IMG/VR virus record: IMGVR_UViG_3300017991_001447
Location: 1 to 20,086 of that record
DNA length: 20,086 nucleotides
Direction: 5' to 3' (one strand)
DNA from: a virus
A program made the position numbers and the translations under genes. The notes below the pieces were generated by a model. The model worked only from the letters and a program-made list of their open reading frames with translations. It was not told the DNA's origin and ran no database searches. This document shows, piece by piece, positions 13,711 through 20,086 of the stretch. How positions within the stretch are numbered: the stretch's first letter is position 1; every line of letters begins with the position of its first letter.

Positions 13711-14337
13711 ATGATTCTTATTACTGGAGCAGCACGCAGTGGAACGAGTCTGATCGCAGGAATCATTGATATCTGCGGTGGTCAAGGTGGCAAGGTTGTT
13801 GGTCCCGGAGTCGGAAACACTAAAGGTTTCTTTGAGAACAAAGAGATACGTAATGGAATAATTAAGCCTTATCTTCGGAGCATTGGTGCTGATCCTAAAG
13901 GCCAAGACCCATTGCCGGATTTTACAAATCTAAAGCCTTTACCAGATTTACGGATCAGAGTAAAACGTATTCTAGGTAACCTGCCTGAAGCTTACTATAA
14001 AGGAGCAAAGATATGTTTGCTCTGGCCTCTTTGGTTTCAGGCGTTTCCTGATGCAACATATATTATAGTTCGCCGACCGGATGAACAGATACTCGATTCA
14101 TGTAATCGTACACATTTTATGAATCGCCGGCGGGACTGGAAAGATTGGCTGGATCATCACAAAGTTTGTTTTGACTATATGCAAAGTATTATGCCAGCGA
14201 GAGTTATTACTGTGTGGAGTAATGAAGTAGTAGATGGTAATCTTGAGGTAATAAGGATTATTGTAAATAATCTCTGGTTAGAGTGGAATGAGTATAAAGT
14301 ACGGTCGTTCATAGATAAAGGAATATATCATCAGTGA
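13711..14337 (+). CDS. Sulfotransferase-like P-loop protein
   Basis: A 208-residue protein with the two PAPS-binding elements of sulfotransferases: an N-terminal 5'-phosphosulfate loop ITGAARSGTSLIAGII (4-19), and a 3'-phosphate motif YIIVRRPDEQILDSCNR (117-133, R121 and S130). The domain between is short, so it is a compact member of the family. Such enzymes move a sulfate group from PAPS to sugars, proteins or small molecules. A phage could use it to modify host or virion surface. It overlaps the cysteine peptidase gene by 4 bases (GTGA), implying coupled expression. Assignment is by motif, and the acceptor is unknown. Confidence 0.8.
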   Translation: MILITGAARSGTSLIAGIIDICGGQGGKVVGPGVGNTKGFFENKEIRNGIIKPYLRSIGADPKGQDPLPDFTNLKPLPDLRIRVKRILGNLPEAYYKGAKICLLWPLWFQAFPDATYIIVRRPDEQILDSCNRTHFMNRRRDWKDWLDHHKVCFDYMQSIMPARVITVWSNEVVDGNLEVIRIIVNNLWLEWNEYKVRSFIDKGIYHQ

Positions 14338-14807
14338 AAGCTATAAAACAAAATGGTCCTGACTGTCTGGTTACCAGCGCCGCCATGATTTTTGATTGTG
14401 AACCGAGTGAAGTGATTGATTGCATCGGTACGGATGGTAAGGATATCTGGTGGCCCGCGGCTCGAGGCACTGATGCTCTTCGCGGTATTCATATACGCGA
14501 AATCCAGGAATTTGCGATCAATAGGGGTAAAGTATTAACGCCCATTGACGTGACACCTATGATAGCTCCACAAAGCGGAGAGCCACGACCTATATGGGAA
14601 TCACAAAGGTGCACAACATCACTCTATGACTGGATATGGGAGCGCAGGGGCATAGTAATTGGATCGACACAATCAGGAAATGGTCATGCGTGCGCATTAC
14701 GCGAAGACGGTGTGATTATTGATCCTCGTGATGGTAAAGAACATATACTCTTCGATGATTGTATAAATCCGATACAAATCTGGGTTATGTTCAGAATCAA
14801 TCAATGA
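14334..14807 (+). CDS. Papain/C39-like cysteine peptidase-fold protein
   Basis: This 157-residue product starts at GTG overlapping the sulfotransferase stop. It carries the order Gln-Cys-His-Asp of papain-like peptidases: IKQNGPDCLVTSAAMI (Q6 as oxyanion-hole residue, C11 nucleophile), then GNGHACALREDGVIIDPRDG (H118, D130). The length fits small C39-like peptidases, which cut leader peptides, or related transglutaminase and amidase folds. No signal peptide or transporter is visible. Function in the phage is unknown; pairing with a sulfotransferase could mean modification plus processing of one target, an inference from gene order only. Confidence 0.78.
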   Translation: MKAIKQNGPDCLVTSAAMIFDCEPSEVIDCIGTDGKDIWWPAARGTDALRGIHIREIQEFAINRGKVLTPIDVTPMIAPQSGEPRPIWESQRCTTSLYDWIWERRGIVIGSTQSGNGHACALREDGVIIDPRDGKEHILFDDCINPIQIWVMFRINQ

Positions 14808-14811
14808 AGAC

Positions 14812-15095
14812 TGATTTGATTTTGTAAATGTCTGATACTTGATTTGATTGTCATTACCAATTCTGAGAATTATTTTCGCAAATTCTAAAATATGACACAG
14901 ATTTCCTGTTTCCTGATTTGATTTATTTGTCATAAGTCGTTGAGCCGCAACGAGTTAGGAGTTGGTATGAAACTTGCTATGCTGCCCTGGCACGGTTCCT
15001 GCTGTATATAAGGTGACGCAAGGGATGTATCAAAAATCAAATCATGAAATCAGAATCAATTGATTTGAAATCGACGATCAGTGATATTTGATTTC
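14812..15095. repeat. ATTTGATTT-type repeat array in the control region before the sigma gene
   Basis: TGATTTGAT-type copies occur at 14812-14823 (+), about 14839-14849 (+), 14913-14923 (+), 15034-15044 (-), 15061-15069 (+, TGATTTGAA) and 15084-15094 (+, TATTTGATTTC). The 308-base gap 14808-15115 has no supported gene. It also holds a TATATAAGG box at 15005-15013 and the small dyad AATTC-TGA-GAATT (14859-14871). The last copy continues as TTTGATTTCGCAATCA, almost the sequence found before the ParB-like gene. The shared motif points to common control of the two gene sets. Confidence 0.72.
14929..14957 (-). promoter_or_regulatory. 29-base element, copy 3
   Basis: Read on the minus strand it matches 1605-1633 at 27 of 29 positions. 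The two differences keep or improve the dyad: half sites become AACTCGTT and AACGACTT around GCGGCTC. It sits between repeat copies in the region upstream of the sigma gene. Opposite orientation relative to copies 1 and 2 is consistent with a near-symmetric binding site. Confidence 0.7.
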
Positions 15096-15115
15096 GCAAT
15101 CATTAGGGAGGAAAT

Positions 15116-16000
15116 ATGATTAAGTCATCACGTGACTGGTCAGACGAGAACGTAAAGCAGCTCGCTGATCAATTATTAGAGTGCGGAGACAATGTTCCTG
15201 ATTCATTGTTCGATGACCTCATCGACGCCAATCTTGATCTGGCTAATCAAATAGCCGGACACTTTATCCGCATGTTTCCCAAGAAGCGGAATGACATAAT
15301 CTCGTCCGCGATGCTCGGACTCGTGCGTGGGGTGCATAACGCGCCTCACGTCATGCACGATAATAATATAAGGAAGTACCTGCGCCCGCGTATAGCAGGA
15401 GCCATTCATGATTTCCTTGAGCGTGATTTCCTAATCCGTATTCCACGTAAGCAGTGGAAGAAGATGATGGAAGTCGAGGACGTAGTTGATTTTATGGAGC
15501 GTACATTCCGCCCAGGAGTTACACTTCAACGATTCGGAAGTGGAGTGCTTACCTCTAAGCCGATTATCTTCTCAATGATCGGTCGTGATCCCGAGACTGA
15601 TGAAGAATATCATTCCGAAATTCCAGCACCAAAGAAGTATATCAAACGTGACTTCGACGAGATGCTGATCGAAATGCATCTAACTGAACGTGAGTCAATG
15701 ATTGTATGGTTGAGATTATCTGGTTACACGTTCGCTGAGATTGCGGAACGTATGAAACTTACGAAGCCACGAATCATTCAGATAATTGAAGGTCTACGTT
15801 CACGTTGGGTTGAACTTGGATTTCCAATGCCGCGTATTCATCATCGTAAGATATCCGGCACCAAGGTTTGCACACGATGCGAGACTGAGAAAAGTCTGTC
15901 TGAGTTTTACAAGATCGGTGAGGATAAATTCAAATCGATCTGTAAGAAGTGCATGAAGGAGCAACGTTTGGAAAAGGAAAAAGACAATGCATGCAGGTAA
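15116..16000 (+). CDS. Sigma-70-family-like factor with C-terminal zinc-binding tail
   Basis: A 294-residue protein. Residues about 36-110 look like sigma region 2 (DANLDLANQIAGHFIRMFPK, AMLGLVRGVHNA, YLRPRIAGAIHDFLERD). Residues about 189-230 form a region 4 helix-turn-helix (LTERESMIVWLRLSGYTFAE, then IAERMKLTKPRIIQII). Region 3 is shortened or diverged. The last 45 residues add CTRC (252-255) and CKKC (276-279) around a KSLSEFYK segment. This is the pattern seen in HNH-type proteins, but no HNH catalytic His is apparent, so it is probably only a zinc module. Likely role: redirecting host RNA polymerase to phage promoters. The start is supported by AGGGAGG 4 bases upstream. It heads the gene series to the window end and overlaps PolX by 14 bases. 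Confidence 0.85.
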   Translation: MIKSSRDWSDENVKQLADQLLECGDNVPDSLFDDLIDANLDLANQIAGHFIRMFPKKRNDIISSAMLGLVRGVHNAPHVMHDNNIRKYLRPRIAGAIHDFLERDFLIRIPRKQWKKMMEVEDVVDFMERTFRPGVTLQRFGSGVLTSKPIIFSMIGRDPETDEEYHSEIPAPKKYIKRDFDEMLIEMHLTERESMIVWLRLSGYTFAEIAERMKLTKPRIIQIIEGLRSRWVELGFPMPRIHHRKISGTKVCTRCETEKSLSEFYKIGEDKFKSICKKCMKEQRLEKEKDNACR

Positions 16001-16559
16001 TCCGGTACGTCGAGAGCATGTTGAATACTTTGTTGATGGTTTTGTTACGGGTGTAATAGCTGCACGGAATGTTGAGTTAATTCAGTACACAATTACTGGA
16101 TCATTTCGTCGTGGTGCAACAATCTGTGGAGACATTGAGCTTATCCTGCAGGTTAATGACGATGATTATGGTAATCTTCGTCATGCAATCGGTGAACAAT
16201 TCGGATGGGCAAGCTCCGGTAATCCACGCATGTCGGGCGTACGTGGTGAAGTGCAGTTTGATTTATTCATCGCTGATAAGTGTACGCTAGGAGCCATGCT
16301 ACTCCATACCACGGGCAGCTGGAAATTCAATAAAATGCTCCGAACGGAGGCTGCTGCCCGTGGTATGTTACTCAATCAGTATGGTTTGTTTCGTCGGGAT
16401 AATGGTTCTTCATCAAAGACTATGAGTGAAGTTATGCATCAATACGGAAAGAGAGGTCTTATCGAAGGAAAGCCGATAGTTTGTGGTCCGAATGAAAGTG
16501 ATATTCTAACGTATCTCGGATTTGAGAAGTATTCTGATCCGACGAGTAGGAGCCTATGA
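15987..16559 (+). CDS. Minimal family X DNA polymerase / nucleotidyltransferase
   Basis: This 190-residue protein contains the PolX palm and thumb. GSFRRGATICGDIELIL (38-54) carries the GS...D-x-E signature with D49 and E51 (E replaces the usual second Asp). VQFDLFIAD gives the third acid D92. LHTTGSWKFNKMLRTEAAAR continuing GMLLNQYGLF (106-135) is the dNTP-binding thumb block. The C-terminal TYLGFEKYSDPTSR matches the family ending. The 8-kDa lyase domain and fingers are missing, so it is about half the length of Pol beta. Likely role: gap filling in repair, working with the ligase at 18330 and the glycosylase at 17103. The E51 substitution may alter but need not abolish metal binding. A perfect 15-base inverted repeat lies inside the gene. 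Confidence 0.88.
   Translation: MHAGNPVRREHVEYFVDGFVTGVIAARNVELIQYTITGSFRRGATICGDIELILQVNDDDYGNLRHAIGEQFGWASSGNPRMSGVRGEVQFDLFIADKCTLGAMLLHTTGSWKFNKMLRTEAAARGMLLNQYGLFRRDNGSSSKTMSEVMHQYGKRGLIEGKPIVCGPNESDILTYLGFEKYSDPTSRSL
16305..16367 (+). repeat. Perfect 15-base inverted repeat inside the PolX gene
   Basis: CATACCACGGGCAGC (16305-16319) is the exact complement of GCTGCCCGTGGTATG (16353-16367), with 33 bases between. The loop itself holds CTCCG-AA-CGGAG. Arms of 15 bases this close together would be very rare by chance in 20 kb. It lies over the codons of the conserved HTTGSWKFN...RGM block, so both RNA structure and protein sequence are constrained. It may be an RNA control element or the trace of a small duplication or inversion. 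Confidence 0.75.
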
Positions 16560-16930
16560 TGAAAGATCTAGAGTTTGTGACGACCGAAGACATTCTTTCA
16601 CTGGATGATTGGCAGAAGCAGGGCAGGCCTCGTATGTGGGTACCTGTCGAAGTCAAGGGTGACTGGCGTGTTGATATTGATCATGGCTACGGCTGCATGC
16701 GGCTGATGAACAAGGGCACGGAAGTCGGTTCATGTGGTTCAACCAGTAACTTTATCTCGGATTCTCAAAATCGAGTCGTGTGTCTTCGCGCAGACTACTA
16801 CGACCTGCCACAGTATCTGTGGTTTCCACAAGCATCGCAGGCTGAGGCCGAGCTGCAGGAAGCCCTGACAATTATGGAGCAAGGTACGTTTGACGAGATG
16901 CAGGAGTTTCTGAAGAGGAATCAGTCCTGA
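16559..16930 (+). CDS. Unknown protein
   Basis: A 123-residue product (start ATG 16559 with AGGAG 6 bases upstream; ATG 16556 is the alternative). It has an N-terminal acidic part, a beta-rich middle (WVPVEVKGDWRVDIDHGYG, GSCGSTSNFI), and a helical C-terminus rich in Gln and Glu (QAEAELQEALTIMEQ). No family is recognised. It overlaps by single bases both upstream (TGATG) and downstream (TGATG at 16928-16932), so it is part of the repair-like operon. Confidence 0.78.
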   Translation: MKDLEFVTTEDILSLDDWQKQGRPRMWVPVEVKGDWRVDIDHGYGCMRLMNKGTEVGSCGSTSNFISDSQNRVVCLRADYYDLPQYLWFPQASQAEAELQEALTIMEQGTFDEMQEFLKRNQS

Positions 16931-17103
16931 TGCAGACAATCTGGGTAAGTATAACGGAAGAGGATATCCGTACTTTTTCCACTAATCCGCGTGACACCTG
17001 TCTTTCGGCACATATACTGTGTTGTTGGTTGGACAAGAATCCTGATGTCTACGTTCACGATTGTGGAATAATACGGGGCAAACTGTGGATTAAGGGTGTC
17101 TAG
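16930..17103 (+). CDS. Small unknown protein (57 residues)
   Basis: This short frame starts at the TGATG overlap with the preceding gene and ends at the TAGTG overlap with the next. Both junctions are the style used by the real genes around it. The product begins MQTIWVSITEEDIRTFSTNP and contains CLSAHILCCW and VYVHDCGIIRGKLWIKGV. Four Cys are present but not in a convincing CxxC pair arrangement. Function unknown. Confidence 0.7.
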   Translation: MQTIWVSITEEDIRTFSTNPRDTCLSAHILCCWLDKNPDVYVHDCGIIRGKLWIKGV

Positions 17104-17510
17104 TGCAAACATTCCTTCCCTATCCTAACCTAAGGGACTCCGCTGCCTGTCTCGATGACAAGCGTCTCGGAAAACAGCGTGTTGAAGCGATGCAAATTCT
17201 TTCAACGCTCCGAGGACTGTCGGACGGATGGCGGAATCATCCTGCGGTTAGGATGTGGGAAGGTTTCGAGTCGTGCCTGGAACTTTATCTTTTGTTCTGT
17301 GTGTTAGAGTGGGAGGGGAGAGGTTATGTCAACAATATCCGGGTGGATTATTCTATGCGAGCACCTTTTCTATGCGACGTACCTGATTGGCTCGGTGATT
17401 TTAGAATTCATTCTAGTCATCGAGCTGCTTTACTAGCGAAAGAGCCAGAGTGGTATGACTGTATGGGATGGACAGAGGAACCGGAGATTAACTATTGGTG
17501 GCCACGATGA
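17103..17510 (+). CDS. Pyrimidine dimer DNA glycosylase family protein (MSMEG_6728/Pyr_excise-like)
   Basis: A 135-residue product with a GTG start overlapping the previous stop by one base; AAGGG lies 6 bases upstream. The sequence follows the small MSMEG_6728-like group closely: MQTFLPYPNLRDSAACLDDK with RLGKQRVEAMQIL (1-33), GWRNHPAVRMWEGFE (41-55), a linker, then FRIHSSHRAALLAKEPEWY and GWTEEPEINYWWP at the C-terminus. The group is annotated with the Pyr_excise family, whose founding member, T4 endonuclease V, cuts at UV-induced pyrimidine dimers through an N-terminal amine nucleophile. Gene context with PolX and ligase fits base excision repair. Actual activity of this branch is less certain than the family match. 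Confidence 0.85.
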   Translation: MQTFLPYPNLRDSAACLDDKRLGKQRVEAMQILSTLRGLSDGWRNHPAVRMWEGFESCLELYLLFCVLEWEGRGYVNNIRVDYSMRAPFLCDVPDWLGDFRIHSSHRAALLAKEPEWYDCMGWTEEPEINYWWPR

Positions 17511-17722
17511 ATAAATTGACTGAACTCGCAGATCAATATGGTTATGACGATCCAATGGACCTGCTTATGGAAGTGGGTCTTGATTCTGTTCAGCCTGGAA
17601 TCTGTACGAATGAGGACTGTGATTATACTACGGATGTGGAGCCTGATTGTAGACAAGGGTGGTGTGAGGTTTGCTCCACAAATAGTGTGCAATCAATCAG
17701 CGTGTTGTTCGGAGTGATATAG
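17507..17722 (+). CDS. Small zinc-ribbon-like protein
   Basis: The 71-residue product starts at an ATGA overlap with the glycosylase gene. It has a helical N-terminus (LTELADQYGYDDPMDLLME), then a Cys cluster C33, C38, C48, C53, C56 (PGICTNEDCDY, GWCEVCSTN). Four of these can bind one zinc as a small ribbon. The C-terminus is hydrophobic (VQSISVLFGVI). Likely a nucleic-acid or protein-binding accessory factor; function unknown. Confidence 0.78.
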   Translation: MNKLTELADQYGYDDPMDLLMEVGLDSVQPGICTNEDCDYTTDVEPDCRQGWCEVCSTNSVQSISVLFGVI

Positions 17723-17743
17723 GGGAGAAGGAGAGGAATAGCC

Positions 17744-18337
17744 ATGTACGTTACAGAATCAACTGCGCCGGAAGTCGTTGCCGTAGCAAGGCGAGCGTTT
17801 CCAAATTACAATGGTAGGAAGTTTGAAGTTGAGGTCTTTAATGGGCCAATGCGAATTAGTTCCTGCTGGAGTGGTGGATCACGCACGGACTATAAATTCG
17901 TGAGTCTTGATCCAGCAAATCCAAATCAGCATACTCTTCGTGAGTGTGGTAATATGTTCAGTGGTCCGGCTGAGGAACTGAGAGAATTGCCTGAGAACGT
18001 AGCGATGGTAGCACATCGTATACTCTGTGGTAAGGATCTTGGAATCACGGTCTATGTGAATTCCATCAATATGAATAAGCTGGCAATTCCTGACAAACCG
18101 ACACTGACAAAGTATGAAAGAATTGTTCTGGTATATACCAGAGCGATGAAGCCTGCAGCAAGATTTCACGAAGCACATCGTGATACATCGATTCTGGGAG
18201 AGGAATGGTGCGAGGCGAAAGAGTCTCTTAAGAATCGGAAACTGCTGCGTAAGAACGCTAGCATCACGCCCGAAGGTAAGAATGCTGTTGAGGGACTGTA
18301 TCCTCACAATCGAAAGGAATGGTTGACTAATGGCTAA
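17744..18337 (+). CDS. Unknown two-part protein, possible winged-helix C-terminus
   Basis: A 197-residue product with GGAGAGGAA close upstream of the start. The N-terminal about 115 residues look like a beta-rich unit (PNYNGRKFEVEVFNGPMRIS, SCWSGGSRTDYKFVSLD, HRILCGKDLGITVYVN). Residues about 122-190 (LTKYERIVLVYTRAMKP, EWCEAKESLKNRKLLRKNAS, ITPEGKNAVEGL) have the spacing of a winged helix where the final strand-turn follows a helix. It overlaps the ligase by 8 bases. Neither half is assigned to a named family; a DNA-binding accessory role in the repair set is an inference. Confidence 0.83.
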   Translation: MYVTESTAPEVVAVARRAFPNYNGRKFEVEVFNGPMRISSCWSGGSRTDYKFVSLDPANPNQHTLRECGNMFSGPAEELRELPENVAMVAHRILCGKDLGITVYVNSINMNKLAIPDKPTLTKYERIVLVYTRAMKPAARFHEAHRDTSILGEEWCEAKESLKNRKLLRKNASITPEGKNAVEGLYPHNRKEWLTNG

Positions 18338-19511
18338 GCGTGAATTTCTACAGCTAGCGCATACTATCGCACCGAAACACAATATCGGCGGCTGGTGGTG
18401 GTCATTCAAACTGGATGGCTGTCGCTGTTTCTGGGATGGTGGAATCAGCCGTGGGATACTGAAGAGTGACGTACCCTACGCTAATACCGCTAAAGATGAA
18501 CGATACTTGGATGCCGAGGTAGCTACCGGACTTTGGTCACGTTACGGTAACGTGATTCATGCTCCGGAATGGTGGCTCAACACTCTGCCGCCGATGCCAC
18601 TTGACGGTGAACTCTGGGCAGGTCTGGATGTTGAACGTCAAGACCTACGATCATGGATATCGAAACTGATTCCGATTGATGAGGAATGGATCAAGGTCGG
18701 GTTTCATGTTTTCGATATGCCACCTATCAGCAAAGTGTTGGCTGATGGGTTCATCGACAATACGAATTTCAAAAAACGCTTCAAAGGATGCGTTGAGTGG
18801 TGGGATAGAACGAGAATGTCGGCAGGTATAAATTGCCTGCATGATCCTCATCGTGTACGGCGATATGAGACAGCATCCGAGTTGCTGGATCAAGACTACG
18901 ATGTCTTGGAGCAATCGCGTACGCTATATTGGCAAGTGCACGATCAGCATGAGCTACCGTTGCAGTATAAATTAGCCTGGGAGGTGATTAACACAATCAT
19001 GGCTAATTTGGGTAGGCATGAGGGAATCATCGTTCGGAATCCTAATGCTACCTATTACTGTGAACGGTCGCATATGATTCTGAAAAAGAAACCGGATCAG
19101 GATGCCGAAGGCACAGTGGTCGGCTACATAACTGGCCGTGAGGGTAAAGAGGGGAAACTGTTAGGAAAGATGGGTGCCTTAATTTTGAAACTAGACAATG
19201 GTGGCCGACTTGAATTGTCTGGTTTCACGGATGAGGAACGGAAACTTGAACACGTAAGAACAAAAGAGGAGTGTGATAAGGACATATCTGAATACGTGAA
19301 TCCCGGTAACGGTGCTTTTATGCCGAGTGACAAAAAATCATTAGATGCACAGGTACAACGATGGGCAATTAAGAATCCAGAAATTGAGTGTCCGGCTTTT
19401 ATTCATGCTCCGGCTTTTCCTCGTGGATGTCGTGTCACGTTCAAGTATCGGACACTGACGAAGGATGGCATACCTCAGGAAGCACGGTACTGGAGGAAAT
19501 GGGATGAATAG
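18330..19511 (+). CDS. ATP-dependent DNA ligase
   Basis: This 393-residue protein has nucleotidyltransferase motifs: I as SFKLDGCRCFWDG (nucleotide-accepting K27, D29, G30, R32), III as HVFDMPP (about 128-134), preceded by the substrate-contact segment MPLDGELW, IV as HEGIIVRNPNA, and V as MILKKKPDQDAEGTVVGY. The C-terminal OB fold ends in VTFKYRTLTKDGIPQEARYW, as in short phage ligases. It has no N-terminal DNA-binding domain, so it is the minimal type. It probably seals nicks in replication and repair with PolX and the glycosylase upstream. The start overlaps the upstream stop by 8 bases, and the next small gene begins inside its last codons. Confidence 0.9.
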   Translation: MAKREFLQLAHTIAPKHNIGGWWWSFKLDGCRCFWDGGISRGILKSDVPYANTAKDERYLDAEVATGLWSRYGNVIHAPEWWLNTLPPMPLDGELWAGLDVERQDLRSWISKLIPIDEEWIKVGFHVFDMPPISKVLADGFIDNTNFKKRFKGCVEWWDRTRMSAGINCLHDPHRVRRYETASELLDQDYDVLEQSRTLYWQVHDQHELPLQYKLAWEVINTIMANLGRHEGIIVRNPNATYYCERSHMILKKKPDQDAEGTVVGYITGREGKEGKLLGKMGALILKLDNGGRLELSGFTDEERKLEHVRTKEECDKDISEYVNPGNGAFMPSDKKSLDAQVQRWAIKNPEIECPAFIHAPAFPRGCRVTFKYRTLTKDGIPQEARYWRKWDE

Positions 19512-19641
19512 AGCGCGTAAGCAGGCAGAACGTGTAGGGTATACTAAGGAGGCTGAGTATAGGAGAGAGTATATTACGTTGGTAGTCGTGTATCTGGTTA
19601 TGATGATCGCAATCTGTATTGGGGGCTGCTATGCAAATTAG
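19504..19641 (+). CDS. Tiny single-span membrane protein
   Basis: This 45-codon frame starts inside the ligase 3' end (ATGAATAG overlap, 8 bases) and ends inside the next gene. A basic N-terminus (MNRARKQAERVGYTKEAEYR) precedes one hydrophobic span (YITLVVVYLVMMIAICIGG), so the N-terminus would face the cytoplasm by the positive-inside rule. Such small membrane proteins in phage operons can be inhibitors, lysis helpers or exclusion factors; nothing here shows which. Confidence 0.65.
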   Translation: MNRARKQAERVGYTKEAEYRREYITLVVVYLVMMIAICIGGCYAN

Positions 19642-19828
19642 TCTTCGTATTGTATGGGATGAAGAGTGGTCAGAGCATCGTGTGGAGTATTACGAGGGGA
19701 GCATACTCTCTGAAAGTAAGACTTATCACTGTCCATATTATGATGATGCACATGCTACGATGCTGGCGATGTGCAAAGAAGCTGAAGAGGCCGGACACAG
19801 TGTCAATATTCTTCCGGAGATACTATAA
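19631..19828 (+). CDS. Small unknown protein
   Basis: A 65-residue acidic product. ATG 19631 has a GGGGG run at good spacing; a TTG four codons upstream is less likely. It begins with a beta hairpin-like segment (ISLRIVWDEEWSEHRVEYYE) and ends with a helix rich in Ala and Glu (HATMLAMCKEAEEAGHSVNI). No family recognised. The next gene starts on its stop codon (TAATG). Confidence 0.7.
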   Translation: MQISLRIVWDEEWSEHRVEYYEGSILSESKTYHCPYYDDAHATMLAMCKEAEEAGHSVNILPEIL

Positions 19829-20058
19829 TGACATACGAATACAGAAACAAGACTCTGACTGCTACTATGGATTGTGGAATCAAATTCGACTGTCGATTTT
19901 ACAAAGAGGAACAGGTACGTTTTATTCAGGATCTTGTAGGCAGTGCGCAGCAAGAGGCCCGTGATTCCGTGCGTCATGAGATTCGTCGTGAAATAGTTGA
20001 TCATCTCGTTGAGCGTATGAATCATATGATTGACGGGATCAAGTGTCTGAGAGGGTAG
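19828..20058 (+). CDS. Small unknown protein
   Basis: The 76-residue product has an N-terminal beta segment (YEYRNKTLTATMDCGIKFDC) and a long C-terminal helix with alternating Arg, Glu and hydrophobic residues (QEARDSVRHEIRREIVDHLV), possibly coiled coil. It starts at a TAATG overlap with GGAGA upstream. No family recognised. Confidence 0.7.
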   Translation: MTYEYRNKTLTATMDCGIKFDCRFYKEEQVRFIQDLVGSAQQEARDSVRHEIRREIVDHLVERMNHMIDGIKCLRG

Positions 20059-20061
20059 GTT

Positions 20062-20086
20062 ATGAATTATCATGATTTGAAAAAGC
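20062..20086 (+). CDS. Start of a further gene, cut by the window end
   Basis: ATG 20062 follows GAGGGTAGG by a few bases and the frame is open to the edge (MNYHDLKK). Only eight codons are visible, so nothing can be said of function; the spacing of 3 bases after the preceding stop fits the operon. Confidence 0.5.

Noticed and set aside
18127-18142. Perfect 16-base palindrome TCTGGTATATACCAGA inside the gene at 17744
   Set aside because: One or so such palindromes can occur by chance in tens of kilobases, and its position in mid-gene gives no functional hint.

Overview
The window looks like part of the replication and early region of a dsDNA bacteriophage, or a closely related phage-like replicon. 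Genes are packed end to end with ATGA, TGATG, GTGA or TAGTG overlaps. They include an archaeo-eukaryotic-type primase, a family A DNA polymerase, an SNF2-like helicase, a minimal PolX polymerase, an ATP-dependent ligase, a sigma factor, a tRNA and many small proteins. No capsid, tail, terminase, integrase or ribosomal gene is visible, so the host and exact phage type cannot be named from this window.

Layout. (1) Positions 1-1289, minus strand: the N-terminal 429 codons of an AEP-type primase whose 3' end lies outside the window. (2) 1290-1819: a 530-base divergent control region built from hairpins, a 228-base nested inverted repeat, ATTTGATTT-type repeats and two copies of a 29-base element. 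(3) 1820-4472, plus strand: a ParB-like protein, an SSB-like candidate, a degenerate ThyX-like candidate and an unknown gene. (4) 4548-5392: tRNA-Leu(UAA), a tiny Cys-rich protein and a GT-A glycosyltransferase. (5) 5386-10934: helicase, second ParB-domain protein, zinc ribbon protein and family A polymerase. (6) 10937-13645: small unknown proteins, a VRR-NUC nuclease and an NYN-domain RNase-like protein. (7) 13711-14807: a sulfotransferase-like protein coupled to a papain/C39-like cysteine peptidase. (8) 14808-15115: a second control region sharing the ATTTGATTT repeats and the 29-base element. (9) 15116-20086: a sigma factor with a zinc tail, PolX, a pyrimidine-dimer glycosylase family protein, ligase and several small proteins.

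How the parts may work together (inference). The primase, helicase, family A polymerase and candidate SSB would copy the genome. Glycosylase, PolX and ligase in one transcription unit form a compact base-excision-repair set. The two large non-coding regions carry the same repeat vocabulary and both precede the start of a plus-strand gene series (ParB-like at 1820, sigma factor at 15116). They are therefore good candidates for coordinated control, or for origin or partition sites. The most unusual signals are these shared regions, a perfect 15-base inverted repeat inside the PolX gene, and DnaJ-like CxxCxGxG zinc modules inserted in both the helicase and the polymerase.
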